This document shows, piece by piece, positions 1 to 9,232 of a stretch of DNA of 64,000 bases. Under the pieces are notes generated by a model, which worked only from the letters and a program-made list of their open reading frames with translations, made no database searches and was not told the origin of the DNA. The DNA comes from Synechococcus sp. PROS-9-1 (GTDB lineage Bacteria; Cyanobacteriota; Cyanobacteriia; PCC-6307; Cyanobiaceae). The stretch spans positions 1,240,001 to 1,304,000 of the forward strand of contig NZ_CP047961.1 of the NCBI RefSeq assembly GCF_014279775.1, read 5' to 3'. The position numbers were made by a program, and so were the translations under genes. Every line of letters starts with the position of its first letter. The first letter of the stretch is position 1.

Positions 1-13
1 TCCAACTTAGGAG

Positions 14-244
14 TCAGAGCTCAGACCGACGCACGGGTCCGTAGTGACGCCAAATGGAGGGAAGAAGAAGAATGACCACCACCGCCAGGAGATGGTGCCG
101 AATCGCAAAAATCAGGCTGGTCAACGTGATGTGATCCAACAGGAGCCGAAGCTCCACGCGTAAATCCAACAGAGCCAGAACGCCCAACAGCAGGGGCACC
201 CAGCGTTGGGATGGAGAGCTTGGAGTGATGGCCAAATCAGGCAC
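14..244 (-). CDS. Small membrane protein, last gene of the pdhB-secD-secF run
   Basis: Encodes about 76 residues if a GTG codon at 244 is used; this start overlaps the secF stop codon, suggesting translational coupling. The protein is leucine-rich, with a hydrophobic stretch near residues 17-30 and a second near 40-65 ending in IWRHYG, so one or two membrane helices are likely. The frame also stays open upstream inside secF, but the overlapping GTG is the more economical start. I do not recognise a family. Position directly behind secDF hints at co-expression with the Sec accessory subunits; this is inference only. Confidence 0.55.
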   Translation of the reverse strand: MPDLAITPSSPSQRWVPLLLGVLALLDLRVELRLLLDHITLTSLIFAIRHHLLAVVVILLLPSIWRHYGPVRRSEL

Positions 245-1238
245 CCGCCGTGCGTTGTCTGGGCCAAATACTGAGAAGGGAAGGGGCCAGAGCAATACTC
301 GACCAGCTGCCCACAATCACGCCAATCGCAAGCGCCACTGCAAACCAAAACAAGGTGGATCCACCAAACAGAATCAGACCCAAGAGAGGTAGCAAGGTGG
401 TGCCACTGGTGTACAGAGTGCGGGTAAGAGTCGCGGAAACGGCACGATCCACCTGAGCATCCAGGGGTAGGTCACTGTCTTCACGTTGGCGTTCGCGGAT
501 GCGATCAAACACCACCACGGTGTCATTCACCGAATAGCCGGCGATGGTGAGGAGTGAAACGGCAAACAAACTGTCGACTTCCAACCCGCTCATCAATCCA
601 AGCCAGGCGAAGCAACCACAAACAATCAACACGTCATGGCCTAAGGCCACGAGTGCCAAAACGGCATAACGCCCGTCGTAGCGGACGCTGATGTAAACAG
701 CGATGCCAGCAAACGCCACCAGCAAAGAGATCAAGCTGCTGCGCAGCAATTGCCCCCCAAGGCTTGGACCAATGGTGTCGACCGATTGGCCACCCACTTC
801 AAAGGGACCAGCAATGGGCTCGACAGCCTCAATTACGGCCTGCCCCTGTGAAGCGGACAACGCTGGCATGCGCAAGACCACCGATTCACCCCTGTCGAGC
901 AGCTGAACCCGAACTGCAGCGAGATTAGGCAGGGTGTCGGAGTCTTGATCGCTTGCTTCAGAAGTTAAAGCGAGGCTTTCAAGCTTCTGCTGGATATCGA
1001 TTGCCCTGATGTCTTGGCAACGATCTCCGCACACGCGCTCAAGCTGGATTTGGGTTCCACCTGTGAAATCGAGTCCAGGCCTTAAAGGAGAGCGAATCTG
1101 AGGATTGGTCCAGCTCAGCACTAAACCAAGCGTGCTGATCAACAGCACAATCACGGAGATCAACCAAACTTTTCGCCGTTGACGGCTCAGAGGAAAACGC
1201 AAAGGGCGTTCTTGACCAGTTGGGGAGGACACAGCCAT
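237..1238 (-). CDS. secF: Protein translocase subunit SecF
   Basis: Accessory subunit that pairs with SecD in the cytoplasmic and/or thylakoid membrane and uses the proton gradient to help release proteins exported through SecYEG. The 333-residue product has a first membrane helix near residues 24-43, the family motif GLDFTGGTQ near 55-63, an external domain to about 160, then five clustered helices with the VNDTVVVFDRIRE segment typical of SecF. The ATG start lies 3 bases after the secD stop. Order secD-secF and tight spacing match the usual operon. Length is normal for the family. Confidence 0.97.
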   Translation of the reverse strand: MAVSSPTGQERPLRFPLSRQRRKVWLISVIVLLISTLGLVLSWTNPQIRSPLRPGLDFTGGTQIQLERVCGDRCQDIRAIDIQQKLESLALTSEASDQDSDTLPNLAAVRVQLLDRGESVVLRMPALSASQGQAVIEAVEPIAGPFEVGGQSVDTIGPSLGGQLLRSSLISLLVAFAGIAVYISVRYDGRYAVLALVALGHDVLIVCGCFAWLGLMSGLEVDSLFAVSLLTIAGYSVNDTVVVFDRIRERQREDSDLPLDAQVDRAVSATLTRTLYTSGTTLLPLLGLILFGGSTLFWFAVALAIGVIVGSWSSIALAPSLLSIWPRQRTAGA

Positions 1239-1241
1239 GGC

Positions 1242-2726
1242 TCAAGCAGCGGAGGAAGGCAGCTGCCCTGCGGGCAGAAAATTGGTTGGGCGGCGCAGCG
1301 ATTGATAGCCCATCAAGAAGCGCAAAAGCGTGCGCGTACATGTCAGTGCCGTGAACAGGCTGAGCAGAACACCGATTCCCAGCGTTGCCGCAAAACCTTT
1401 CACCAGACCCGTCCCGAGGAAGAACAACGCAGCGCAACTAATCAGCGTGGTGATGTGACCATCAACGATCGAGGAGAAGGCTTGAGAGAACCCAGTTTCG
1501 ATCGAGCGGATCAAGGTGTTGCCTCGGCGTAATTCGTCTTTGATGCGCTCAAAAATCAACACGTTGGCATCCACCGCCATACCAATACTGAGAATGAACC
1601 CTGCCGTTCCAGGCAGCGTGAGGGTGACCGGTATCAGCGCGTAGGACGCCAGGTTGAACAAGGCATAAAGACTGAGTGCCAACACAGCCACCACCCCTGC
1701 AAGTCGATAGACGAGCAGCATGAAAATGGCCACCAACACCAGGCCCGCAAGTGCGGCAATCAGGCTGCGACGCACATTTTCAGCACCAAGACTGGGACCG
1801 ATCGTGCGCACCTCAAGAATTTCAACAGGAAGAGGCAGGGAGCCCCCACGCAGCTGCACCTCAAGGTCCCGGGCTTCCTCAGCGCTGAAATTGCCTGTGA
1901 TCACAGCAGAGCCACCGGTAATACCAGCGGCTTTGAATTGGTCACCCACGCTGGCTTCGCTGATGGGACGACCATCCAACACGATGCCGAGCAGACGCCC
2001 GGTGCCTGCGATCGAACGGGTGAGCTCTGCAAATTTGTCACCCCCCTCTCGATTGAAGGTGAGCGTCACTTCCCAGCTGTTGCCGTTTTGCTGCTGTTGG
2101 CGCCCGGCGGTGACGAGATCCTTACCGGTGAGCTCCGCCGGATCGAACCGTTCCACAATTTGTTCGTTGGCACGAGCGAGTAGCTGTTCCAACTGCTCTT
2201 GCTCAGAATCAGCAGTGCCTTCCAGACCCAACTCTTTTTGGGCCTTCGCCAACTGCTCACGAGTAGGTCCATCGTCTTGATCGGCTGCCTCTGATGGATC
2301 CTTGCTTTCGTTCAACGCCAGCACGCTTTTCAACTGTGCTCTGAGTTGAATCAAGCTGCGTAATTCGTCTTCTGAACCAGGCTTCTGTGACCGAAACTCC
2401 AGCAACGCTGTACTGCCAAGCACCCGCGCTGCTCTGGATGGATCGGTCACTCCTGGAAGCTGCAAGACCAGTTGGTTATCGCCCACGGTCTGGAGGGTGG
2501 ATTCGGCGACACCTAAACCATTGACGCGTCGATCCAGCACGGCCTTCACGGCTTCAAGCTGCTCAGCTTTCACTTTGGTGATCTCACCCGCTGGCTGCAC
2601 TTCCAGGGTGAGCTGGCTACCTCCGCGCAGATCAAGCCCCAACTGAAGAGGGAAGCTTGTGAGAACGGATCCAGCAGCGATAGCTAGAGCGAGGATGAGG
2701 GCGAACCACCCCTGTTGACGGGCCAT
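1242..2726 (-). CDS. secD: Protein translocase subunit SecD
   Basis: Partner of SecF in proton-driven completion of Sec export. The 494-residue protein starts with a helix at about 8-24, followed by the SecD signature GLDLRGGSQLTLEV near residue 30, a large extracytoplasmic region containing a Gln/Glu-rich segment near 130-190, and six C-terminal helices with AVDANVLIFERIKDE. The acidic and glutamine-rich insert makes it somewhat longer than the shortest SecD proteins, as is common in cyanobacteria. ATG start 3 bases after pdhB. Confidence 0.97.
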   Translation of the reverse strand: MARQQGWFALILALAIAAGSVLTSFPLQLGLDLRGGSQLTLEVQPAGEITKVKAEQLEAVKAVLDRRVNGLGVAESTLQTVGDNQLVLQLPGVTDPSRAARVLGSTALLEFRSQKPGSEDELRSLIQLRAQLKSVLALNESKDPSEAADQDDGPTREQLAKAQKELGLEGTADSEQEQLEQLLARANEQIVERFDPAELTGKDLVTAGRQQQQNGNSWEVTLTFNREGGDKFAELTRSIAGTGRLLGIVLDGRPISEASVGDQFKAAGITGGSAVITGNFSAEEARDLEVQLRGGSLPLPVEILEVRTIGPSLGAENVRRSLIAALAGLVLVAIFMLLVYRLAGVVAVLALSLYALFNLASYALIPVTLTLPGTAGFILSIGMAVDANVLIFERIKDELRRGNTLIRSIETGFSQAFSSIVDGHITTLISCAALFFLGTGLVKGFAATLGIGVLLSLFTALTCTRTLLRFLMGYQSLRRPTNFLPAGQLPSSAA

Positions 2727-2729
2727 GAA

Positions 2730-3713
2730 TCAGAGCCCCGTGCGCACGATGGCCTGAGCCGTTTCCACAATTTGGTGGGGCTGAATAATCGTCAGATTTT
2801 CAAGATTGCCGTTGTAAGGCGTGGGAATGTCCTGGCTGGACAAGCGAATGGGCCGGGCATCGAGATCGTCGAAGCAATGCTCGGTGATCAAGGCAATCAG
2901 TTCTGCACCAATCCCGCCGGTCTTCATGCACTCCTCAACCACAATCACCCGATGGGTTTTACGGATCGAGCGGGCGATCGTTTCCATATCGAAGGGCTTG
3001 AGGCTGATCAAGTCGATCAACTCAACACTGATGCCATCCGCTTCAAGCTGCTCGACAGCTTTCAAGCAATGGTGACGCATGCGTGAGTAGGTCAGGATCG
3101 TGACGTCACTGCCCTCTTTCACCAGATCGGCTTGATCAAGAGCGCAGGTGTAATCCCCTTCTGGAAGCTCTTCTGTGAGGTTGTACAGCAACACATGCTC
3201 AAAAAAGAGCACTGGGTTGTTGTCGCGAATCGCAGCCTTCATCAGCCCCTTGGCATTGGTGGGCGTGCTGCAAGCAACGATCTTGATGCCAGGAACGGCA
3301 TGAAAATAGGCCTCAAGGCGCTGACTATGTTCAGCCCCTAGCTGACGACCCACGCCACCTGGACCACGCACCACGGTGGGAATGGTGAAATTGCCGCCAC
3401 TGGTGTAGCGCAGCATCCCCATGTTGTTGGAGATCTGATTGAACGCCAAAAGCAAGAAGCCCATGTTCATGCCTTCCACGATTGGCCTTAAGCCCGTCAT
3501 CGCTGCACCAACAGCCATCCCCGTAAAACTGTTTTCAGCAATCGGCGTGTCGAGGACGCGTAATTCTCCGTATTTCTCGTAAAGATCCTTGGTGACTTTG
3601 TAAGAGCCGCCGTATTGGCCGACGTCTTCACCCATCACGCAAACGTGGGGATCTCGGGCCATCTCCTCGTCGATGGCCTCACGAAGTGCGTTGAAGAGAA
3701 GAGTCCCTGCCAC
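2730..3713 (-). CDS. pdhB: Pyruvate dehydrogenase E1 component, beta subunit
   Basis: Beta chain of the thiamine-diphosphate-dependent E1 enzyme that decarboxylates pyruvate and passes the acetyl group to lipoyl-E2, feeding acetyl-CoA into fatty-acid and isoprenoid synthesis. The 327-residue protein shows the transketolase pyrimidine-binding domain with [16 protein letters not shown] near residue 25, the glycine-rich [15 protein letters not shown] segment, and a C-terminal domain with [16 protein letters not shown] start at 3713 gives the typical N-terminus. It leads directly into secD. The alpha subunit is not in the window. Confidence 0.96.
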   Translation of the reverse strand: MAGTLLFNALREAIDEEMARDPHVCVMGEDVGQYGGSYKVTKDLYEKYGELRVLDTPIAENSFTGMAVGAAMTGLRPIVEGMNMGFLLLAFNQISNNMGMLRYTSGGNFTIPTVVRGPGGVGRQLGAEHSQRLEAYFHAVPGIKIVACSTPTNAKGLMKAAIRDNNPVLFFEHVLLYNLTEELPEGDYTCALDQADLVKEGSDVTILTYSRMRHHCLKAVEQLEADGISVELIDLISLKPFDMETIARSIRKTHRVIVVEECMKTGGIGAELIALITEHCFDDLDARPIRLSSQDIPTPYNGNLENLTIIQPHQIVETAQAIVRTGL

Positions 3714-3775
3714 GGCGTTGCTGCAATCCCGGCCAAGCCGGCGTGAGTGGCCAAGCTATCTCAGCAACGAAATAA

Positions 3776-3871
3776 TCAGCCCCCTGCAGCAAACGTCGTG
3801 AGCAGGAGCACGGAGAGAAGTAACCCCGGAGAGAGCAGCAGGATCAGCTGACCAAGATCGTGGGGAGTCAT
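3776..3871 (-). CDS. Very short single-helix membrane ORF (31 aa)
   Basis: A complete ATG-to-TGA frame of 31 codons sits in the 200-base gap between the DUF3082 gene and pdhB, in the same direction. It begins MTPHDLGQLILLLSPG and continues with a leucine-rich hydrophobic run ending TTFAAGG, so it is essentially one membrane helix with a short polar head. The ribosome-binding site is weak (GGTG just upstream). The composition resembles small cyanobacterial complex subunits, but I cannot match it to a named Psb, Pet or Ndh subunit. Existence as a gene is inferred from composition and context. Confidence 0.5.
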   Translation of the reverse strand: MTPHDLGQLILLLSPGLLLSVLLLTTFAAGG

Positions 3872-3913
3872 CACCAATAACTGCCTATGGCAGTTCAGGA
3901 CAGTGATCTGAGG

Positions 3914-4246
3914 CTAGACAGCATCAGGTTCTTTGCCTGTGAAAAGACTGCGAAGAAACACAAGGAACAGCCCAATCCCAATAAAGGCACAACTGAATGT
4001 GCCTAGAAAACACATGCCGATCAACAACGTCTTCAAGGCAGAGGCAATGCTTTGAGCGGTGGGAGAACTAAACGTGGATGGACGGTTTGCGAAATAGGTC
4101 ACCATCCCTGTGCTCAATTTGAGACTGAGCCAGCTCATCAACAAACTTGTGAGAGAGCCCGAAAGGAAACTGATCGGCCCCTTCTTGCGCTTTGAAGGCG
4201 CCTCTGGCGTCTGGATCTCACTACCACTCATGCCATTCGTGCTCAT
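3914..4246 (-). CDS. DUF3082-type membrane protein
   Basis: About 110 residues starting at the ATG at 4246, which overlaps the ispE stop as ATGA. The N-terminal 30 residues are polar and basic (PSKRKKGP), followed by an amphipathic [18 protein letters not shown] segment and a pair of hydrophobic stretches near 70-100, ending in a short charged tail. The layout fits the uncharacterised DUF3082 family common next to ispE in cyanobacteria; this is recognition by eye. Function unknown. A longer in-frame start inside ispE (4288) is possible but less likely. Confidence 0.75.
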   Translation of the reverse strand: MSTNGMSGSEIQTPEAPSKRKKGPISFLSGSLTSLLMSWLSLKLSTGMVTYFANRPSTFSSPTAQSIASALKTLLIGMCFLGTFSCAFIGIGLFLVFLRSLFTGKEPDAV

Positions 4247-5175
4247 GCCATCAGCTTGGCGCCATGACCCACGAATGAACAACTCCACGCGTCAAAACCT
4301 GCCTGCGCGAAGGAATCACGGGCTGCATCCAAAGCCTTATCGGCATCAAGTCGATTGGGGAACAGGGCGAAGCAGCTAGGACCAGAACCACTCATCGCTG
4401 TTCTCAGTTGCCCGGGAAGATCCTGGAGCAAACGCAGGGCCGTTCGCACAGAGGCCGTTTGAGGTGCCACCACATTCTGCAAATCATTGCGAAGCGGAGG
4501 TGGCTCAGCCGCTCGCAGAGGGTGCAACCACGACGCTGCACGCAGATCCTGCCGCCGTTGCGCAAAAGCCTCTTCACCACTCAAATAGTGCTCGCCTTTG
4601 AGACGACGGCACTCGCCATAGGCCCAGGGCGTCGAAACGCTGACGCTGGGATCTTTCACCAACACCACACCTAAAGATTGCGCTGCATCATGGACGGTTT
4701 CAAGACATTCGCCTCGACCGAAGCAGAGCTGAATCCCACCGGCAAGACAAAACGGCATGTCGGAGCCAAGTTCAGCAGCCATGGCTCGTAAAGAATCCTC
4801 GGTATGTCCGAGCCCCCAGAGCGTATTAAGCGCTAGTAGAGCTGCAGCACCATCACTGGAGCCTCCGGCAAGACCAGCTCCAATGGGAATGCGTTTGCGC
4901 AGATGCAGATGAGCGCCTAGCTCATTGAAACCAGACCGCTGTCGGAGCAGTTCGGCGGCACGCATCACCAAATTGTCGCTGCCGCAACTGAGTCCGGGCT
5001 GGTCACAGCTCAGTTGAATTAATCCATCAGCGCTGTTGGAGCAGTCCAACTGATCAGCGAGGTCGATGCTTTGCATCACCATCGCCAATTCGTGAAACCC
5101 ATCGGATCGCTGACCGAGCACCTCAAGATGGAGGTTGATTTTGGCGGGAGCGGTGACGCGAACGGTGGCGGTCAT
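4243..5175 (-). CDS. ispE: 4-diphosphocytidyl-2-C-methyl-D-erythritol kinase
   Basis: GHMP-family kinase that phosphorylates CDP-methylerythritol with ATP in the MEP isoprenoid pathway, cytosolic. The 310-residue product has the N-terminal [13 protein letters not shown] motif, the ATP-binding loop [17 protein letters not shown] near residues 91-107 and the C-terminal [13 protein letters not shown] glycine loop. It follows rsmA by 4 bases, and its stop overlaps the next gene. Another MEP-pathway gene, ispG, lies at 56.7 kb, so the pathway is intact but dispersed. Confidence 0.97.
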   Translation of the reverse strand: MTATVRVTAPAKINLHLEVLGQRSDGFHELAMVMQSIDLADQLDCSNSADGLIQLSCDQPGLSCGSDNLVMRAAELLRQRSGFNELGAHLHLRKRIPIGAGLAGGSSDGAAALLALNTLWGLGHTEDSLRAMAAELGSDMPFCLAGGIQLCFGRGECLETVHDAAQSLGVVLVKDPSVSVSTPWAYGECRRLKGEHYLSGEEAFAQRRQDLRAASWLHPLRAAEPPPLRNDLQNVVAPQTASVRTALRLLQDLPGQLRTAMSGSGPSCFALFPNRLDADKALDAARDSFAQAGFDAWSCSFVGHGAKLMA

Positions 5176-5179
5176 CCGA

Positions 5180-6013
5180 TCAAGCAGCAGAGTCGAATTG
5201 ATTCAAACCCTTCGCTAGGGCAACCCAAGCTTCTGGTGCCACGTCCTGGGGTCGTTGTTGAAGGCTAATGCCGGCCTCTTCTGCCAAGGATTGCAAGTGA
5301 TCTGGAGAGCACACCGGGGCCAGGGTGTTGCGGAGCATTTTGCGGCGACTCAAGAAAGCCATTTTCAGTAGACGCTCCACCCCACGGGCTAATGCAGCAG
5401 TAGGACGCAGCTCCGCAGGGAAAGGGTCGATGCAGATCACCTCCGACTGCACTTTGGGGGGTGGTTGAAAGCAGCGCGGGGGCACAGGGCATACGTGGCT
5501 GCAACGTCCTAACAACTGCATGCGCACACTCAAGGCACTGAAATTGCTGTGCCCAGAGCGAGCACGAATGCGTTGAGCAACCTCATGCTGAACTAGCAAA
5601 ACCAGTCGTTGATAGGGGGGATCAACAGGACGGTCGAGACGACCGATCAAACGATCCAGCAAGGGGCCTGTGATGTTGTAAGGAATATTGGCCACAACTT
5701 TGTTGGCAGATACCCCACCAGACAGCTCCAAGGGAACGGACAACACGTCTCCCTCCTGCAGGGAAAACTTTGGATGGCTTCCAAAGGTCTGCTGAAGCCC
5801 AGCGACGAGGTCACGGTCAAGCTCCACCGCATGGATGGCCGCTGCCGGGGAGGCCAAGAGACGTTCGGTCAGAGCCCCGCGACCAGGACCCACCTCCAGG
5901 ACGCGATCCCCGTCCTGGAGTTCGGCGGCCTCAACGATTCGATCCAGCACTCGCTCATTGATCAGCCAGTGCTGGCCGAAACGCTTGCGGGCCTTGTGCC
6001 CTGAAAAGGTCAT
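5180..6013 (-). CDS. rsmA: 16S rRNA dimethyladenosine transferase RsmA/KsgA
   Basis: SAM-dependent enzyme that dimethylates the two adjacent adenosines near the 3' end of 16S rRNA late in 30S assembly. The N-terminus [17 protein letters not shown] is typical and supports the ATG at 6013. Motifs seen are [11 protein letters not shown] (SAM binding), the acidic AVELD and the catalytic NIPYNIT. About 277 residues, normal length. It is the first gene of the minus-strand run toward secF and is divergent from the uridine-kinase-like gene, so the promoter lies in the short gap near 6014-6075. Confidence 0.97.
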   Translation of the reverse strand: MTFSGHKARKRFGQHWLINERVLDRIVEAAELQDGDRVLEVGPGRGALTERLLASPAAAIHAVELDRDLVAGLQQTFGSHPKFSLQEGDVLSVPLELSGGVSANKVVANIPYNITGPLLDRLIGRLDRPVDPPYQRLVLLVQHEVAQRIRARSGHSNFSALSVRMQLLGRCSHVCPVPPRCFQPPPKVQSEVICIDPFPAELRPTAALARGVERLLKMAFLSRRKMLRNTLAPVCSPDHLQSLAEEAGISLQQRPQDVAPEAWVALAKGLNQFDSAA

Positions 6014-6075
6014 GACATTCAAAGCGTTGCTTCACTGTGCCCTATGCAGGATTGAACGACTCGAGCAACAGCGTG

Positions 6076-6690
6076 ATGGCAAAGGTTCCTGTGGTTTGCA
6101 TCACTGGCCCTTCCGCAGTTGGGAAAACCAGGTTCACCCTTGCGCTAGCAGAAGCACTGGGCGCGATCGAGATTGAAGTGCTCGTGATCTGCTGCGACAA
6201 CTACTACAAGCAGCATGGACAACCTCACCCACGCTTCGGATTTGACACGCTGGAGGCCATCGACATTCACGCGTTGCGAGCTGAGCTGGATCAGGTCACG
6301 CATCACACAGCAAGCAGCTTGCGCACCTACGACATGAGCACGCGTGATGTTGCTCGCAAACCCCTGAACCAGAGCTACCAACTTGTCTTGCTCGAAGGCG
6401 CCTATGGACCGCAAGACCTACTGGACGATGGCTTGATCACGGCGCTGTTCTATCTCGAAGCACCCTTACTGCTGCGCATGATTCGACGGCTAAGACGGGA
6501 TCGACAAGAGCGAGGTCGCAATCCAATTCAGATCATCCAACACATGCTGATCCACATGATTCCTGGTGAATGGAGTTTTATCCGCCCACTGCGATTGGTC
6601 TCGGGGCTCGTCATCAACAACCCACGGCAGGGACAAAGGGCTGCGATTGCGTTCATCCAGGCCCTGATCACTGAATCCTCACCAAGGTGA
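6076..6690 (+). CDS. Uridine kinase-like P-loop kinase
   Basis: About 204 residues from the ATG at 6076. Walker A GPSAVGKT lies near residue 12, followed by the CCDNYYKQ segment that corresponds to the substrate loop in uridine kinases and phosphoribulokinases, then FDTLEAID and VLLEGAYG as Walker B. This matches the uridine kinase/PRK fold; expected reaction is ATP-dependent phosphorylation of uridine or a related nucleoside. The C-terminal half (RGRNPIQIIQHMLIHMIPGEW) is less standard, so the exact substrate is uncertain. Convergent with the YraN gene with no gap. Confidence 0.75.
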   Translation: MAKVPVVCITGPSAVGKTRFTLALAEALGAIEIEVLVICCDNYYKQHGQPHPRFGFDTLEAIDIHALRAELDQVTHHTASSLRTYDMSTRDVARKPLNQSYQLVLLEGAYGPQDLLDDGLITALFYLEAPLLLRMIRRLRRDRQERGRNPIQIIQHMLIHMIPGEWSFIRPLRLVSGLVINNPRQGQRAAIAFIQALITESSPR

Positions 6691-7113
6691 TCACCGGCTC
6701 ACGCGATCGAGCTCGTCGATGCGAAACCAGCGCACACAATGCCTTTGCACTGGAAGTGCCACGAGCGCCAGCACGACTTCGAAATAACTGTCCTCACTCC
6801 AGGGGTTAGCGGCCTGCCAGCAGCGCACAGTGCGGGCCAAACGCCTCCGTTTGGCTGGATGAAACGCAGCAAGGCCCCAGCCATCCAACCCTGAACGGCG
6901 ACGCGCCTTCACCTCAACAACCAAAAGTCGACGATTCGGGAAAGACTGCTTCGTCAAGAGCAGGTCAATTTCTCCATACCGACAGCTCCAGTTGTGTTCC
7001 AGCAAGCGCCATCCATGACGCAGCAAAATCTCTTTGACGTAGCGCTCTGCTTGAGCTCCTCGCACTTGAGAGTGTGGCAACAAGACACGACATGACGATG
7101 TGCTCTCAACCAT
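6691..7113 (-). CDS. UPF0102/YraN family endonuclease-like protein
   Basis: About 140 residues from the ATG at 7113; a GTG five codons earlier is also possible. The family pattern is clear: RGAQAERYVKEILLRHGWRL, NWSCRYGEIDLLL, and LLVVEVKARRR, which together form a restriction-endonuclease-like fold with the E-x-K centre. The biological role of YraN proteins is not established. The stop codon abuts the end of the convergent kinase gene at 6690. Confidence 0.9.
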   Translation of the reverse strand: MVESTSSCRVLLPHSQVRGAQAERYVKEILLRHGWRLLEHNWSCRYGEIDLLLTKQSFPNRRLLVVEVKARRRSGLDGWGLAAFHPAKRRRLARTVRCWQAANPWSEDSYFEVVLALVALPVQRHCVRWFRIDELDRVSR

Positions 7114-7179
7114 TCCCCCGCTCAGCACGATTAAAGGACGGCGCTTGGGGGCTATAACTCTTCAAAGCTAAATCTTCGG

Positions 7180-7785
7180 ATGCGCATCGCTATTAGTGGC
7201 ACACATTCACAAGGGAAAAGCACATTCGTAAACGACTGGACTAATCGCCATCATCGCTACATTCGCGAAGAAGAACCGTTTCGAGCGTTGCATGATGAGG
7301 GCTATGACATTCGCTTTCGCCAAGAAAGCACGAGACTACATAATGGGATCCAGATGTACTACAACATCAGCAGACTAATGAGCTATCAGCAAGATAGTGA
7401 CTGCGTTATTTTCGATCGATGCCCAGTTGATTACATTGCTTATTCGCAATACACTGCAAATCATAGAACGACCGACATCAATGATAAATTTGTTGAGTCA
7501 TTAGCAGCAAGAGTTCGCGACTCACTTCAGAATCTTGATCTACTGATCTTTTTACCGATCACAAGTGAGTGGCCAGTTGCTATGGAAAATGATGGGATTC
7601 GTCCGATCGATCTCCCCTATCGCGATGAAGTTGATTCCATCTTCAAACAAATTTATAGGGAGCAACGATTCTCTGTGATGCCAATCAATAATCCACCAGT
7701 CTTGATTGAGCTTTGGGGCGCCAGAGAAGATCGCCTGAACTTCTTGAAACAGGTAATTGAATGCGAAAAGAACAAGCGGATCTAA
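7180..7785 (+). CDS. P-loop NTPase of the AAA_28/NadR-like type
   Basis: 201 residues. The N-terminus MRIAISGTHSQGKSTF contains a Walker A motif (SGTHSQGKST), and residues near 84-95 (CVIFDRCPVDYIAY) look like the Walker B/lid segment seen in kinase-like AAA_28 or NadR ribosylnicotinamide-kinase domains. LLIFLPIT near 128 is the next core strand. The remainder is charged without further signature. Its base composition is more AT-rich than the adjoining rRNA-maintenance genes, and it stands alone between divergent neighbours, so recent acquisition is possible. Substrate unknown. Confidence 0.65.
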   Translation: MRIAISGTHSQGKSTFVNDWTNRHHRYIREEEPFRALHDEGYDIRFRQESTRLHNGIQMYYNISRLMSYQQDSDCVIFDRCPVDYIAYSQYTANHRTTDINDKFVESLAARVRDSLQNLDLLIFLPITSEWPVAMENDGIRPIDLPYRDEVDSIFKQIYREQRFSVMPINNPPVLIELWGAREDRLNFLKQVIECEKNKRI

Positions 7786-7820
7786 AAGTCCTAGGCTGAA
7801 CAGCAGTTGTCTCACTCCCG

Positions 7821-8300
7821 ATGCGTTTGCGCTTATTGGCTCCGCTGATGGTTCTTTGGGTCATGCTGGCCTTGCCGATACAACCTGCATTTGCGGCCAT
7901 GGATTATGCCAAGCAGGTGTTGATTGGAGCCGATTTTTCAAACCGGGAAATGCAAGGTGTGACGTTTAACCTCACCAACCTTCGAGAAGCCGATCTCTCT
8001 GGGAGTGATCTGCAGGGTGCAAGCCTCTACGGGGCCAAGCTCCAAGACGCCAATCTGAGCAACAGCAATCTTCGTGATGCCACGCTTGATTCAGCTGTCT
8101 TTGATGGAACCAACCTCACCAATGCGGTGCTTGAGGATGCGTTTGCTTTCAATACACGCTTCATCAACGTCACCGTTGAAGGCGCTGATTTCACCAATGT
8201 GCCTCTGCGAGCTGATGCGCTCAAGGTGCTGTGTGCCAACGCCGAAGGGGTTAACCCTGTGACCGGTCGAGACACTCGCGAAACCCTGGGCTGCTCATGA
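7821..8300 (+). CDS. Secreted (lumenal-type) pentapeptide-repeat protein
   Basis: 159 residues. A signal peptide spans about 1-25 and ends PIQPAFAAM, giving a likely Ala-X-Ala cleavage. After it come about 13 consecutive pentapeptide units of the A(D/N)LXX type (GADFSN, EADLSGSDLQGASLYGAKLQDAN) that would fold as a right-handed quadrilateral helix. The C-terminus LKVLCANAEGVNPVTGRDTR contains two cysteines and resembles the capping segment of thylakoid-lumen pentapeptide proteins. Function unknown. Its stop overlaps the next start (ATGA), so the two genes are probably co-translated. Confidence 0.85.
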   Translation: MRLRLLAPLMVLWVMLALPIQPAFAAMDYAKQVLIGADFSNREMQGVTFNLTNLREADLSGSDLQGASLYGAKLQDANLSNSNLRDATLDSAVFDGTNLTNAVLEDAFAFNTRFINVTVEGADFTNVPLRADALKVLCANAEGVNPVTGRDTRETLGCS

Positions 8301-8728
8301 GTTTTGATCCCCGTAGCTTGGAGCGCCTCAAGGAGTTGGGCCGCTCCTTGCCTGAGCCGATCGCGCCTCCCCAACAGAACACCGATCACCCTTTGAAGGC
8401 GACCGAAAAGCGCCATCGGATTGAAACCGAAGACAATCCTGAACGCCTTTTTCAGGAACTGATGAAAGCGAGCAGTGATGGCACTGTTCCTGAACATTTG
8501 ATGGCACGGCTCAAGGATGCTGAGCGCCACGTTGCAACTCAGAACAAAGCGAAAGCAACGGCTCAGACGCCTCCTTCATCCCAGACCCTGTCCAGACAAC
8601 CGCTTCGCGGCGGCCAGGGAAAAACAACCCGTCCCTCTCGTCCGAAGGTGGCCGATGGAAGCGAAGAAGAATCGCTGTATGTGGCGTTTGGCCAACTTCT
8701 TTTGGAAGATGACGAAGACTCAATCTGA
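8297..8728 (+). CDS. Conserved cyanobacterial hypothetical protein
   Basis: 143 residues, hydrophilic, with no signal or membrane segment. Conserved-looking blocks sit at both ends: SLERLKELGRSLP and RLFQELMKASSDGTVPEHLMARL in the first half and LYVAFGQLLLEDDED at the C-terminus. The middle (about 85-120) is low-complexity and basic, probably disordered. It overlaps the pentapeptide gene by 4 bases and precedes rlmH by 27 bases, so the three probably share a transcript. I do not know a function for this family. Confidence 0.8.
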   Translation: MSFDPRSLERLKELGRSLPEPIAPPQQNTDHPLKATEKRHRIETEDNPERLFQELMKASSDGTVPEHLMARLKDAERHVATQNKAKATAQTPPSSQTLSRQPLRGGQGKTTRPSRPKVADGSEEESLYVAFGQLLLEDDEDSI

Positions 8729-8755
8729 GTCCTGCCTGCGTTGGGATCCCCTGGG

Positions 8756-9190
8756 ATGAATCCATCTCGCTGCCGCATTATCACCATCGGAAAAGTTCGA
8801 AAGGCCTGGGTGCAGGAAGGAATCGAGCTCTATCTCAAACGCCTGCCTGGACTCAAGATCGTTGAGTTGCGTGATGGCAATCCCGAAAAAGAAGCTGAAT
8901 CGATTCGTCAAACGCTCCGAAGCGATGAATGGCCTGTGATGTTGATGGAACAGGGTGAAACCCTGACGTCAATCAGCTTCGCTGAGCGGCTCAGCAACCT
9001 TGGATCGCAGCGACTTGCATTCGTGATTGGTGGTGCTGATGGCTTAACAGCTGAGCTGAAAGCCCTGGCCCATTGGAAGCTCAGCCTCTCACCGATGACA
9101 TTCCCCCATGAGCTTGCAAGACTTCTCTTAATCGAGCAATTGTTCAGAGCCCAAGCCATCCAGCAAGGAAGTCCATATCACCGTGCCTAG
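8756..9190 (+). CDS. rlmH: 23S rRNA (pseudouridine1915-N3)-methyltransferase RlmH
   Basis: SPOUT-class methyltransferase that modifies pseudouridine 1915 in helix 69 of 23S rRNA on assembled ribosomes. From the ATG at 8756 the product is 144 residues. Diagnostic segments are [21 protein letters not shown] at the N-terminus, FVIGGADGL (the SAM-binding knot) and the C-terminal [21 protein letters not shown] and GSPYHRA. Length is normal. Confidence 0.95.
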   Translation: MNPSRCRIITIGKVRKAWVQEGIELYLKRLPGLKIVELRDGNPEKEAESIRQTLRSDEWPVMLMEQGETLTSISFAERLSNLGSQRLAFVIGGADGLTAELKALAHWKLSLSPMTFPHELARLLLIEQLFRAQAIQQGSPYHRA

Positions 9191-9232
9191 ACAAGAGACT
9201 TCATTGTTGGCCTACTACTGAACCAAAACATC

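Noticed and set aside
1720-2280. 186-codon plus-strand frame antisense to secD
   Set aside because: Arg/Ser-rich composition typical of antisense frames in GC-rich genes; secD is unambiguous.
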